From positions 20,972,001 to 21,036,000 of the forward strand of contig CM076270.1 of assembly GCA_038380795.1 (NCBI GenBank): a DNA stretch of 64,000 bases, in the 5' to 3' direction. Under the pieces are notes generated by a model. The model had not been told where the DNA came from and did not search any database. It was given only the letters and a program-made list of their open reading frames with translations. How positions within the stretch are numbered: the first letter of the stretch is position 1; each line of letters starts with the position of its first letter. Both the position numbers and the translations under genes were made by a program. Shown one piece after another: positions 11,969 through 24,605 of the stretch. Source of the stretch: Pyrocephalus nanus. Lineage: Eukaryota; Chordata; Aves; Passeriformes; Tyrannidae.

Positions 11969-14900
11969 CATACTTAAACAATTTGCTTATTTAGAAGGCA
12001 GGACAGTTACACACAGGCTCAGTTACATCCCTGAATAAAGCAATACCTGGTTAGAAGTCTATGATTCAACTTTCATCCCATAGCTTTCCTATCACATGGT
12101 CTACAGGCATGAGAAACATTTTACAACGTTAGGTTCAAAATGCTGGCCAAAAGAATCAAAGACTTAAGGAACACGAAGAAATCATCCTTTCAAAACCAAC
12201 AGAAGCTACAGGTGAGACTACTTGCCAAAAAGCCTATTTTTAAACCTGCTTAAATATGGATTGAAAAATGCTCATGTTTGAGCAGTGATTTGCATGCACC
12301 GACTCCCTGGGGATGGCCTGAGGGTTGCATGCAGGGATGCAAATTGACTGAATCAGAAGCACAGCATGTGCTGCCTTCTGCCAAGAGGTGTGTCTTCTGG
12401 AGGTACCACACAGCCAGGAGCAGCATGAGATGGTGGGGTTGAGATGGCATAATTAGCAATGCACACTGCACAGCAACAAAGCCTGGGGAGTGCAAAGTTT
12501 CCCCGGACTTTATGCTGTGCTGTGTACAGAGAAACATTTTTCCCAAACTCAAGCCCCCCAGGAGGGAGTTCCTTTCCCCTTTCAAAAACTCTCTTTGTGG
12601 TTTCTTAGGAAGACTCTATGACAGCTCCACATGGGGTATGAGACAGGCTGGAACTCTCCCCCACCCAGGTAAGTGCAGAAACCTTCTGAGAGAGACAGCA
12701 GAGCGCAGCTCTCTGAATGGAGCAGCAGGCAGGCAGCGAGCCAGGGTGCTGCTGGGATTGATGTGCACTTTGTGTCTCACTCTGTGATATTTCTAAAGGA
12801 AATTCTTCCAGGGAGTGACTGGCACGTCAGTTGTGCAGTTTCCATCACCAACAACTGGAACTGTGCAGCTCAGCCCTCTCAGCCCCATGGAAAGGCACGG
12901 CACAGAGCACAGGGACCCTCAGCCATGCGCCCCCCTCTAGATGTGGGCTTGGGTCAGCAAATGATATATTGAGGAATAACAGCTCAGCACCACATAACTT
13001 TTATTTGTATAGGTGGTTTTCCTTGTTAATTTATTGTACCAAGGAGGTGATGGTGAGGGCTGTACTGTGGCAAATGGCACAAATGTCAGCCAGAAAGGCG
13101 GAGTTGGGACCTCACTCTACAGCTTATACAGCAAAGGGTCACACACGGCGAGTCCAAGGGGGGCTGACACAGAGCAGAGGGAAACTACATCTGCCATTAA
13201 TGGCCATCCAGTAGCAATCAGCAGCAGGAACCCACCTGTTAAAACACCACTGCCACTCAGTGATGAAAATGGTCACAATTTTCACCTGACCCTGATTTTA
13301 CTCCAGGACTATGCATCTCCTAGGTCTGCTCTTGAGGCAGTGTAGCTGTGTACTGCCTTCTACTACAGCAAAAGGGGAAAAACTTAGTTCAGCTCCACAC
13401 TGGCAATTTTTGAGGTTTTTTTAAGGCTAGAAAACACTCCTCCTCTTGTAGTAGGCATAAATATACTTCAGTACTTAAGTTGTTGGTTCAGCCAAGTGAG
13501 AAGGAGTAATTTTATTTCAATAGATGGCATTGTTCAACAGTCCCATATGAATTCTGTATTTCTCATCATGGCCGAGGAAGAAAAAGTCAAAATGTTATAC
13601 TGTGAAAGCGCTCTCATTACCTTTTCTTTATAAATACTGTCATTTTAATTGAGATGCAACTTCCTGCAGAAAAAGCTTCGCATTTCTGAAACATGTTTTT
13701 TTTTTTAGTGATGAAGAACAAACAGCAGACATCTAAGCAGAAGGGACATTATTTCCACTTTTTCACCTGAACAAATACGCTGGTTTATTGTGCCTTGAAA
13801 GCTATGAAGGACAGGGTGCTGTGGCTCAGATATTCCCAAGGTCTCTTAACTATAAAGCTATGGGTGATAGTGAAGGACTGGTCTCAGAGCAGTCCAACCT
13901 CAGTTCCAAGGTTATTACTACTTTTCCATGGTCATTATGTGACCAATTCCTTTCTGTGACATTTGTATTCTGACACTGATTTAAAAGGCCTCTGCTCATA
14001 CCAACATCCAAATCAAGCACAGGTTCTGGGGAAACCTGTACCCTGTGACTGGAATACAGGTATGGCAAAAGAAGACTCCCTCAGCAAATACTGTACCAGT
14101 TACTTCAGGAAAGCACAGTTTGGGCAAAGTGCTTGACTCTACACCAAGGCTTTTCCTAGTGAGGGTATGAGCTCTTCGCTCTGCTGACCCCTCTGTCTGC
14201 ACTGATAGAGGTCAGCAGCAGAGACCCAGACCAGGCTCTGCCTTTCCTCTCTCCAAAACAGAAAATAAGTCTCCAAAAACGAAAATACGCCAAATCAACT
14301 AAACATTTTATGGAGGAATAAGGTTAGAGGGTTTTCCACAGCCCCTCCAGGGCTGATGCAGCATAAGCCCTGCTACTGCTGCCAGCTCTCTGTCTCCCAC
14401 GGAGGCCAAATTTGAATTTGCCCTTGCAATGAACTGCTTGCTCTGGGTGCAGAAACATCCCTGAACAGGACAGCTGGAGATCCAAGCACCAAAATGGCAG
14501 GTGTCTAGAGCAAATTCTGGATACACAATCATAAGCACTTTTTCATTCAAGCCCCTGCTAGTTCATTTTTCTAGCTGTGTGTTGAATTCTGTTCTTGGGC
14601 TCACGTATTTTTTGGTCTCAGTCTGCACACACGCCCACTGACAATTGGAAACAAGAAAGCCTAAGCCCTGCTTCATCAATTTAAAGCCTGTAAAGGCCAC
14701 TTAATGGCATTATAAATTTCTTAGCATAATTTAATTTGCGTACATGCAACTCTTGAAAACTCTGATTTTCCTGACAAAGAGAGCTGATGTGCTTTTATTC
14801 TGCTGTTGTTGTGCACACCAGCTTCTATTAGTACATCACAATAACATATGCAGAGCAATTAATTTATGAAGTAAAAGCCTTTCTTCCTTTCTAAAAGCTG

Positions 14901-17900
14901 CTTAATGTAAACTGTAAACACCATGAACACTCTCATTCAGACTTATACAGAGTTCTTAGCCAGGGTCAAGAGGCACAAGATGAAATGTCTGTGAATGCTG
15001 ATGGATGTCTTTAGGCAGGGGCTGCTCAAATTTGCACTGGAACCACTCCTAGCACCTTACTTGAGTAGAGCAAGCTGAGAACCATCAGCAGTCCTTTCAG
15101 GTAGGATAGAATGCCTTGAAAGAACATAGTTTCTCCTAGGTGCAGCACTTGGTGTTGATAGGAATAGTAAAAATCACCTCTGCCCAAAGCCACTATCCTT
15201 TGCATCATTTATGCATTCAGAATAACCCTTAACAATTCTTGCTATTGTTCATCAAGCATCACAGCATCTAGTGTCACAATGCCTCTAATCATGGTCAAAC
15301 TTGGTGTATTTTAAGGAATGTTCAAAGGAACAAATATTGTGAACATAAGGGGGTTTTTTCTACATGTCATCAAAGATATGTTTTTCAGAGATACTCACTA
15401 AGCTTGATCAATTCAGCCACAGATCAGCAAGGTACATAAGAACATGTACAACTTTAGGCATAGGTGTTTTACCTCTGATTACAAGTGGGCAAGTCATATA
15501 TTTAAGTTAAGTACATACTCAGAGGTTTTATGGAAACATGGATTTAATTCATGAGAGTTTGAAGATGGGGTTTGTTTGAATTTTTTTACTCCTCCAGTTT
15601 GGACTGATTTCTTCAGCATTTCTACAATTTTTGACTGATTATTACCCAATTTATGTTTAGTTTAACTTCATGCGTGCCATATTTCCCTTTGGACAGAATG
15701 CTTACTTTCTTTTTAATAGATTCCTATCTTGAAATACTGACCTATTTACCACTGGAAAGAAGTAAAATATAGGCTCTGGTATAACGGCTACTGAAATCGG
15801 TCTTGAACAGGTGCGGGATCTGACACACATAGAAGCCAGTAAAATGCAAATGGTATTTAGTTATTGAGGCAAATGGCAGGCTTTAAAGCACCACCTGTGT
15901 ATATTTTGCAACATATCATGAGAGTGGTGAGAACCGTCCTCATTTATTCATGCGTTAACTTGTGACATTTGGCTCAGAACAAAAAGCTGTAGAAAAGGGT
16001 AAGTTATGAGATGCCAAGGAAAAATGAGATGTCACGCTGTAAGATGGTGCACTTTATATTTTAGTGTTCATTTCAGTGCTATTCTCAGCCCTGTAGCAAA
16101 GAAAGAGTCTGCTGCAGGCAGTGGGGGAGGATGGGTCGTTTTCCTTACACGCTGAAAAAGAGTCCAGAGTTATGTTAATCCCAGTACCTTTGCCAGTCTG
16201 ACTTTTCCCTCCTCTTTGCTAGAAAAACATGAAACCAACTGCATTTTTCCCCCCTTATTTCTGCAATACAGGTTTTTCTATCTCTCGTCTCTCCCAAGAA
16301 AACTGGCAAGAGAGAAATCCACTCTCTCAGAGGTCAGTATAAGGCAAATGGCACCCAAAATCCAAAGGTCTGTGAGCCAGCGAGGCAGATCCCCCACTGG
16401 TGCATAACAGGACAGACGACAATTAATCCCAGAACCACTGGTGGAGCTTTCCAACCTCATGCTTCCATTACTGCCACAAACTGCTGGAGAGGCAAACAAA
16501 TCATGTCCCATGTCAGCATTTTATATAAAGTTGAGTTTTATTTACTTATTATGCATTTAGACTGTTTTAATAGCTACAGAACCCTATTAACATAAGAAAT
16601 TGCAATGCTGCTTCTCTGTTTACTTCAATATATTTACCAGTAAAATCTGACAGCTGACAGCTTGTGAATGTGATGGTAATGTAATCATTACATTTACACT
16701 GGATAGAACACAACTTTCTGAAATCGTGTGACAATATTTTCAGACTTAAATGATGGTTTAGGAATAAAGACATAAGTATTTGTTTATAAGTAATCTATCT
16801 TGAATATGTTCATTAGCAATATTCCTGAAGGCTTCCAATAAAAGTTAGTTGAGATTAATTAGAACAGAAACAGCTAATTTGTCTGCCTGAGTGGTTATCA
16901 CATAAACCCCAACTTGACATAGCACCTAAATAAAACAAATATAAACCTGCCACAAAGATGTGAACATGCTGTCCCAAAAGGCACAACCACTTAACTTGTG
17001 TAATTGTCAGTACAGTCAAGAAAAGCTGTTCTAAGATTTGGTTTTCAACACCGGATTAAACAGCATGTCCAAACAGAGCAAATTAAATTAAGCTGCGTCT
17101 AAATTAGACTTTTTCCAATGGCAAGATTACTTTACATCAACAGAAACATTGATCTCCCTTAGCAGCATCTACTAAAGATGACAGCAGAGCCAAGACAAGA
17201 ATTAAGAAAGCCACTCTTAGACCTGATCCAATTTCCCCCACCCTTAAAATAAGACCACACAAAACTCACTCTGATGGAGTTCAAAGCACACCGACAAACC
17301 CTATTGTTCTTTTAATACCCCAATGTTTTCAAGAAAAAGTTGCCTGTTATAGTCTATTCTGTTCAGCTCATCTCTTCTTGACATAAGCCAAATCTCTCTA
17401 TTACTGCATTTATTTACTGAGCACTTGAGCAGAACTTTATCACTTAAAAACGTCTCCAGCATCGCAGCATAATAAACCCTAACGGGAGGAGATCAGTGTC
17501 AGTTTATACACTTCTCATTAAAGCATTCGAACAAAAAGAAAAGCCTTGAAAGGTCTCTGCTGTTGACCTTATTTTAGGATATAAAAAGATGACCCAGAAG
17601 GCTTAAGTTTGAAGATTTCCCTACTCCATCTTTTCAAGACCTCTTTGTACACGATGTAGAAGTGGTAGGGGCAGGGGAGAGAGAAGGGAAAGGACTTTAC
17701 CCTGAGAGACCCTCTAAAGTCTCTTTTAAGGATGTGCTTCTGAAAGTTCCATCTGCAGCTACCATTGAATTCAGCAGGAATTTGAGGCTGACAGCCATGC
17801 AGACAGTCTGAGATGGATCTTGTATAGAAACCAAGGTCTGACTGGGGGAGGTGGGACTTTTCTGAAATTTGGGATTTTTTTGCTTTGGGAATGTCAGAAT

Positions 17901-19134
17901 TTGCTTCTCTAAAACTTGCAGCATATGCTAAAATCCAGGCTGCCAATTACCAATCAGTTCTGATCAATGACTCTCCAATCAACAGTATTGAAGATAAAAC
18001 CAAATTGCTAAAATGAGGGAAGACTAAAGGATGAGAGAGGCTTGGGGAATGCAAATCACCCTGACTGGGGGTTTCCCTGTTCTCAGTTCTGCCAGAATTA
18101 CGAGGTGCAAGCAGCAGGCAGATGGCTATGACCTGCCCTGCTGGATGTAGTTAACAGATATGTGGCAAATATCCATGAGTGCCTGAGCGATAAAGTTTTT
18201 CATTTCTTTTCAGTTTTGAACACAATAATTAAGGAGCAGAGGGGCTTGCATGTTTTTATTGAAGTATGGAGTCTGTATGCTTTGTTTTGGGGTGGGTGGG
18301 GTGGAAACCATTATTGCTGCCTTTTCTGAAATAATGTCATGAAATAGAGTCATGATAACCATTTCTTCAATCTTCACATTACCTAAATAGATTGAACCTT
18401 TCATCACAAATCCACATTTTAGAGCCACAGAAAAAATTGACAGAAATGGTACCAACCACAGTAACAGAGTGGGACTGAAGCATATTTCTGAAATTTGCTG
18501 TACTCTGAAGGAAATCACGATATGCTAAGTAGTAACCTATGAAGGTCATGAAACTATTCTTATTTATATTTTTAAAAAGGCAGGGACTGAGGTGAGAATG
18601 AAATCTAGGACAGTCAATCACAACTGTTAATGAAACAGGTCGCTGGGTCCAGACTGGACAACTGAAAAGACTTCTAACTCTCCACACTAATTTTTATCAA
18701 GGATTGTTACCTTCATGGGGAAAAATGCTCCTGAATTTGCTTGTGTTTTGATTAACTAAACAAGCCACCATCATCCCCAAAAGTCACTGAGACATTAGCT
18801 GCTGCACATGGACAGACTGAATCTTGATCTGTCTTCTTCCTCTCTCTGCAGTTTCTCCTCTTACAACACAAACCCCACTTGGGGTATTTATAGGGTTTTA
18901 ATAGGAGATGTTTTCTCAAGGATGGCTTTACTATACCTTAACTCAGTAAGCAAGTCACAATCAATGAAAGTACATTTTTTTTTTCTGGGTTAATGGGTGC
19001 TGTACACAAAACAAGTCTTGTTCTGATTTTCTGGAAAGGTGCTGGAGGTGAACTGTATTGCATGGACTTATATCTCATCTTCCCTGATACAAAAACAAGA
19101 TATAATTTGTAAATGCATCACAGGAAGAAGGTTT
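11966..19134. other. Non-coding block, mostly featureless
   Basis: Mixed composition with slightly GC-richer, CpG-poor stretches near 12.3-13.3 kb. The overlapping frames 12512-13345 (plus) are in different phases and share no recognisable domain. The stretch 14680-14900 (CATAATTTAATTTGCG, CAATTAATTTATGAAG) and 16490-16780 look like possible conserved non-coding DNA; the latter is listed separately. A G-rich stretch near 18290-18304 has three runs of three or more G, one short of a canonical quadruplex. I see no gene. Confidence 0.5.
16490..16780. promoter_or_regulatory. Candidate regulatory patch with paired TGACAG sites
   Basis: Two TALE-type TGACAG motifs at 16648-16653 and 16655-16660 sit one base apart, and a CAGCTG E-box at 16651-16656 overlaps both. 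Just downstream, at 16678-16694, is an AATGTAAT-C-ATTACATT palindrome, which could hold two opposed homeodomain half-sites. The surrounding DNA is AT-rich without simple repeats. The spacing of the paired sites is seen directly; regulatory function is inference. Confidence 0.35.
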
Positions 19135-19208
19135 TTGGGTTTTTTTTTGTTTGGTTGGTTGGTTGGTTGGTTTTTGGGTGTGGTTTGTTTTTTTTATTAT
19201 TATTATTT
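19135..19208. repeat. T-rich / (TTGG)n / (TTA)n low-complexity tract
   Basis: A T run leads into five TTGG units (19151-19170), then a G/T-only segment, another T run and four or so TTA units. It is a compound microsatellite. Frames through it encode Gly/Trp/Phe/Leu-rich peptides that are artefacts. Confidence 0.9.
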
Positions 19209-22200
19209 AAGCTTTATCTAACATTCTCTGTCTTGTGTCTATCTTTCATAAAAAATACAGGTAAGCACAAGGTCACTGCTCACAGTTACTGTGAGCTAGC
19301 TGACTGCTAAGTATGATTTAAACTGTGCTAATGCCTAAACAATTTGTCAGTGTGATTCTTTGTACCATCAAGTCCCTAGGAAAGGTAAATCCCTCCCTAA
19401 GAAAGGTAAATGCCTCCCCAACAGCCACGGGTGAATGCATCAAGCAGCCTGGGAGCTAGATAGCAAAGCACTGGGGAGATCACATTTTGGATAGATAAGA
19501 AAGGCACAAATGTATTGGCTACCAAATATTACAGAATATCCACCAGGGATCAGCAGATTGGTGTAAGCAGAGAAACAACAACAACAAGTTTGCAGTAAAT
19601 GGTTTGCACTTCTCCCACCAAAGAAAAAGTCTGCTTTTCATTAAGTACAGAGCTTCATAATTTATCTAGGCGATTGCCTGGATAAATCTGGAACAGGCAG
19701 AAAAGTTAAGAACCATTGGAAAGTTAATTTGAACATTCAGAGATGCCTCAGAAATGTTTTCCTCAGTTTTGAAGCAGAGATCTTTCCTAGTAGGCAAAAA
19801 TCCCTCCTCATCCAAAAATAGGTTAAAAATCATCCAGGAGAAGTGCAGATGAACAAAAGGTCAATCTTCCCTCAGTTCTGTGGCCGCTGGTTTTTTATCA
19901 TAAAGAAAGGGGTGGCATAACATGTGAAAAGAGAAGAGGCATCAGAAAGCTTTAAGGGAAGGGGGAGAGTAGGGAGGGGCGTTTGCCAAAGAGCAGCCTG
20001 GAAAGGCAGAGGGTCCCCACGTCCAGAGTCTGGCACAGCTGCACCAGGGACACTCCAGGCCACAGGCATCACACACACACGTGTTCTCTGCCCAGCTTTG
20101 GCATTACCAGGGACAAATAACAATCATTTGCCAGTGTCTAACCCACTCTTATGGGAAAATAACTATAGATGAGTCTGAGGCTTATGCACAAGAGCATTTA
20201 AACTATTTGTTATTATACATAGTGTAAAAGTTTTCATTATATTATTAATGGGACAACGGATTAACTTCTTAACGTAGAAAGGTGACGATGAAGTGAAAAG
20301 GAGCAGGATGTTACCAGTAATTAATTGTGCCTATTTGGGGAGTTGCTTATGAAAGAATCAGGGGGAGAGGAAGAAGACAAAAAGCTAATTACAAAACATG
20401 ATCAGAAAGCGAAAACAATACTGGCCTGTAAATAATCCAAGAAAAATAAGTCAAACATTGGAAAAGATATTTAAAAAGAACAAAAATATATATGGTCTCA
20501 AGAACTAACTGAAATGGAGTGAATCCTCAGTAGATTTCCAGTACTCCCTGACTTAGAGGACAGCATTTGAAAGGATAATTAAAGCAGCTCACAATGAGAA
20601 GTACTGTGTAAATATAAAGACATGGGACTGATAAATAATGTGTGCATTGAAATGTTGTTTTGTATTTTCTGAGGAACCTATAAATTCTCCACTCATTTGT
20701 CATCTCATTTTTTTCAAGGACTTATGTTCGTAATAGTAATTTTATTAGGCACATTCAGAAAAAACTTCTCTGCACAGCAACAATGGATCATACTGCATCT
20801 CATGGGCTACAGGAAAATTATTTTCAGGTACAAAAATACATCCTGTGAAAAATTTTCCCATCAAGTTATTAGAATAAGTACATTGGAAAGGGGAAAAAAA
20901 ATGTGAGCTGAAACATGGATCAGAAAAGAATTGAAGCACTGCCTTAGCTGTGTTTATGAATTGGGGCCTTAAGATTAACTTTTTGCTGAAGGACTTGCAT
21001 GTTGTTGGGTAAAGCATGCAAAGATTCATTCTGGATTTAAGATCACTGTTGCATCTGCAGACCTAAACACAATGCCTTACAGGTGATAAATCTCTCAGTG
21101 ATTTAAGTTAGCTCTTCTGTAACCATGCAATGTCTTTAACTCCAAAGAAATACAGGAGATCCTCGAGGCCATGGTTAATACTGGTCAGAGCAGGCTCCAG
21201 CAGAGCAGTGCTGGGTCCTGATTCAGAAACTGCACAAATGATGCTGAGGCGAGTCAGTCAGTAAGAAAGGGAGAGAGAACAGCTTGTTCCCCATTCTGAA
21301 ACCAGCACAGGAGTCAGAGTTCCCAATTGCCTTATGCAAAGGGAGGATTTGCAAAAGCCCATTAAGGAAGGCAGCCTGGGAAACTGCAAAAGAAGAAAGG
21401 GAGTGCATAAAAGATGAAGAAATTGGCCCAGAGCTCTTTGACAGAACATATACCATTTTCTCCAGCCCTGCCGGAAGGAATATTCTCCTATTGGTTTAAA
21501 ATTAGGCTTCAAAGCCTCGATGTTTGTAACACATACCCCCATTAAGATCACTTAACTGTCACTCACAGAGATCTCTCCTGCTGTAATCTCTGCATATTCT
21601 GCTTTTTGACGTCTTTCCCAAAAGGGCTGAGTACCAGATGCACAGGCTGGCAGGCAGAGGCCAGCTCCATCAGGGATCACCCCTGGATTACAACTGGACT
21701 CCGTGAAGGCAGAGCTTCAGCTGCTAACTCACACTGTGGGGCTGAGTAATCTCCCTGAGGACCTTCACTTGTCATTAGCCTGTGTGCCCATATCAGCGCT
21801 CACTGCTCTTCTGGCCACCCAAGTGTCTAATGGCACTTCATCAAGCTATGGCTGCAATCTGAAAATACACATATGTTTTTTAAACAAAACTGTGCTTTAA
21901 TTCCTTTTAACTCTACAGACAGCACACAGCTGTTTTGAGCTAATGGATGTTACTTCTGTTGTAAGATTCCTTGAAAATATAACGGATCATATAATGGCAA
22001 ACGAACAAATACATTTTTATCAACCTCTGAAATGAGTCATTTATCTTCTGGGCTATGTACTGAATCATGACACCAAATGATAAGTTTTATCTCTTTTACT
22101 GTCAAACTCAATCTCAGTCAAGCCCCAAATTGCTGAGAACACAAGTGAAGAGTGAGCTTTACTCCCAAACGAAAATGTAAGAAAGGCTGGCTATCTGGAC

Positions 22201-24574
22201 TTTCCCTAAGTGGCTTTAATCTTTGTGGGGCTTGGCTTAAATGAAAACGTATGGCAGTGTCATCCCCCAACACCCCAGCACAAGACTGTGGCACAACTCT
22301 GCTGGCTGGGAAGGTTATCAGCAAGCAGAGTGCCTGTCTGCCCTCTCTCCCTTCACCTCCTTACTTTTCCTCGAAAAAAACATTAAGTGTTCTCCAGTCA
22401 CCCAACCCCACTCTGCTATTCAGTTAAACACATAAATTTCTTTTTATTACCTCTTTTAAACAAATCCAACATTCCATCATACTGTACAATTAAAACTTAA
22501 TTTTGTGTTAATCCTTGATAAATGATACGCAATATAAAGGTTGACCCTTTGGAATGGGCTAACATTTAAGGCTTTGATGAAAACCAAGCACTTACAACAT
22601 ATAAAGCAACAGCTGTAATATCTTCATTTAACTCTTGGATAGCTGACTTATTTAAAAGCCATTGTACTATAAAACTCCATGATTTCCCTCTGAATTACTT
22701 CAGAAAGACCATGAAAATTTCATAGTGACAAAGGTACCCCATACAGACATCCTAAAAATGTCTATTCACACCAAAATACTAGACAGCAAACATCCTCTTT
22801 GGGTGCAGGATGCAACCCTTGTGCTACCCATCCCAGGAAAGGTTCTTTGGTAATGGGAAGTTGAATTTACACTCTTGTGATTATCAGCTTAAGATCTACA
22901 AAAATTCATGTAAGGCTTTTGTAAAATAAATATATTTTAAAAAATTTAAGACCATGGACGTGGAAGCAAGAGCCTGTGGCAGAAAAGGAAGTGAAAGAAG
23001 ATTTATGGTAGGCTAATTTCATTTGAAATAACCTGTTTTCAGCCAGCCGAAGAAAACAGAACCCAAAGGAAATTTAGAGGAAATAACCTTCAGGTCAATT
23101 TGATATCTGTTTCACTGCGTGTGAAGAAACATCCTTCACAAAACCTGGACCCTCTAGTCATAGGAGAGCTGATAATCAAAAGTAATGTGGAAGAGAAATT
23201 GTTGTCATCATCAACAACACTGGACAGCCACTGCTATCACATAAAACCTGCAGGCACGGCTCTCCTGGAGCAGCCACTGCACTCGATCTGCAGGGAAAGC
23301 ATGAGGGTGGGAAGGTGGGAAGTGCCCCTGGGCCATGAAGCTCAGGGAGGTCACTGTGCAAATACAGCTTTCCCTTACCAGCCCTGCATCCCAAAGCACC
23401 TCCTCAGCTGGGGCTTGATGTGCCTTTCCCCACTCCCTCTTTTCCCAGTCCAGAAAAGCCCATTCCAGCCCTTGCCTGAGGGACAGGGATGCTGCAACAC
23501 CAGCTCAGACTGGAGTTTGGTACTGCATGAGGCCGACTGGTAGATGGCAGGGGGGATTAGCTTTTAAGGGACAGGATCTCTGACTTTTCCATCTTTGATC
23601 AGCACTAAACTCCACGTATAGGCTCGATTTTGGATGGATGAGAGCTCCTTAAAGATTCTGCTCAGCACAAGGTGCATGGGAGAATGCAGACATGAATGCG
23701 GGTTTTTTTTAATAAGTCACAATTTTAAATTGACAATATTGCTGCTTGTTTTCCTCCTAAGGAATATAGGAGTGCTTGGACGTGATCTAGAGTCCAAAGT
23801 ATTTTCTGATGACATTTCCTCTGTGTTCCTTTATTTCTAAGACAACAAGTAAATAACTTATCTGATCCTTCTGCTAACAGCACCAGAAAAGAAACATTCC
23901 TCTGCTAATTTGTTTGGTTTTATCTGCCTGTGGTTTCTACAGAAACCAATGTCACCTGTGATCTATCTCTGTTATAAGCTCTTGTGGCAGTCTGTTTTGC
24001 ATTTTTTTACAATAACCTTCCTTACAAAATAGATCTGTCATGGATAATAGAAGTGCCACCACATTATGTGTCTCTATTTCATAACATGTGATTCAGTATC
24101 AAGAATCTTGGTATTTTTAAAGGAATCCATATCATTTTAGAATGACAAACCCTTGCAAACCTTTCCCACCTGGATTTTGAGGGCCGCATAAGTCATTGCA
24201 AAACTTCTGATTAACTAAATGGACAAGAAATGGGGATCCACATCAGTGGGGAAGTGTCAGAACAGACAAAAAATTATCTCAATGAGTCTCTGCAGGAAAC
24301 ACCAAGAAACAGGTAATTTTAAGCAAAAGAAAACAAACTTTTAGTGAGAAATACCCAACAGCCATGCACTTTGGCTGAGATTACATGAAGTAGCTCTAAT
24401 TATTGATCTCAGTTACACACCATGTAATTTTCAATTTTACCTGCTTTATAAGTACTGCTTCATAAAGAGGAAGTAGAGTGTAAGCTATTTTAAATGTAAC
24501 TATTTGAGGAGGAAACAGGGAGAGAGTGAATATCTCAAGTCAGGTGCCAGGTTCTTCATGCTTAAAAATAACCG
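19209..24574. other. Non-coding block, no gene seen
   Basis: It holds a 21-base tandem duplication at 19374-19415, an (AC)5 near 20071, and two patches with conserved-element texture: 20180-20345 (TAATTAATTG at 20318-20327) and 22430-22700 (TAATCC at 22509-22514, an OTX/PITX-type core). The 147-codon frame at 23100-23543 lies in GC-richer DNA, overlaps minus-strand frames, and matches nothing I know. Confidence 0.5.
19374..19415. repeat. 21-base tandem duplication
   Basis: Two adjacent 21-base units beginning CCCTAGGAAAGGTAAAT and CCCTAAGAAAGGTAAAT, differing by a few bases. It is an older local duplication. Confidence 0.75.
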
Positions 24575-24605
24575 TGGGCCAAATTCTCCACTAGGTACAT
24601 GCAGC
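24575..24605. repeat. Fragment of ancient palindromic amniote repeat (tentative)
   Basis: GGGCCAAATTCTCCACTAGG followed by TACATGCAG resembles the remembered sauropsid repeat start 'gggccaaattctgccctcagttacac'. The first 13 bases agree exactly and the rest is diverged. The family name is not asserted. Confidence 0.4.

Noticed and set aside
18285..18305. G-quadruplex candidate GGGGTGGGTGGGGTGG
   Set aside because: Only three runs of three or more G; the fourth has two.
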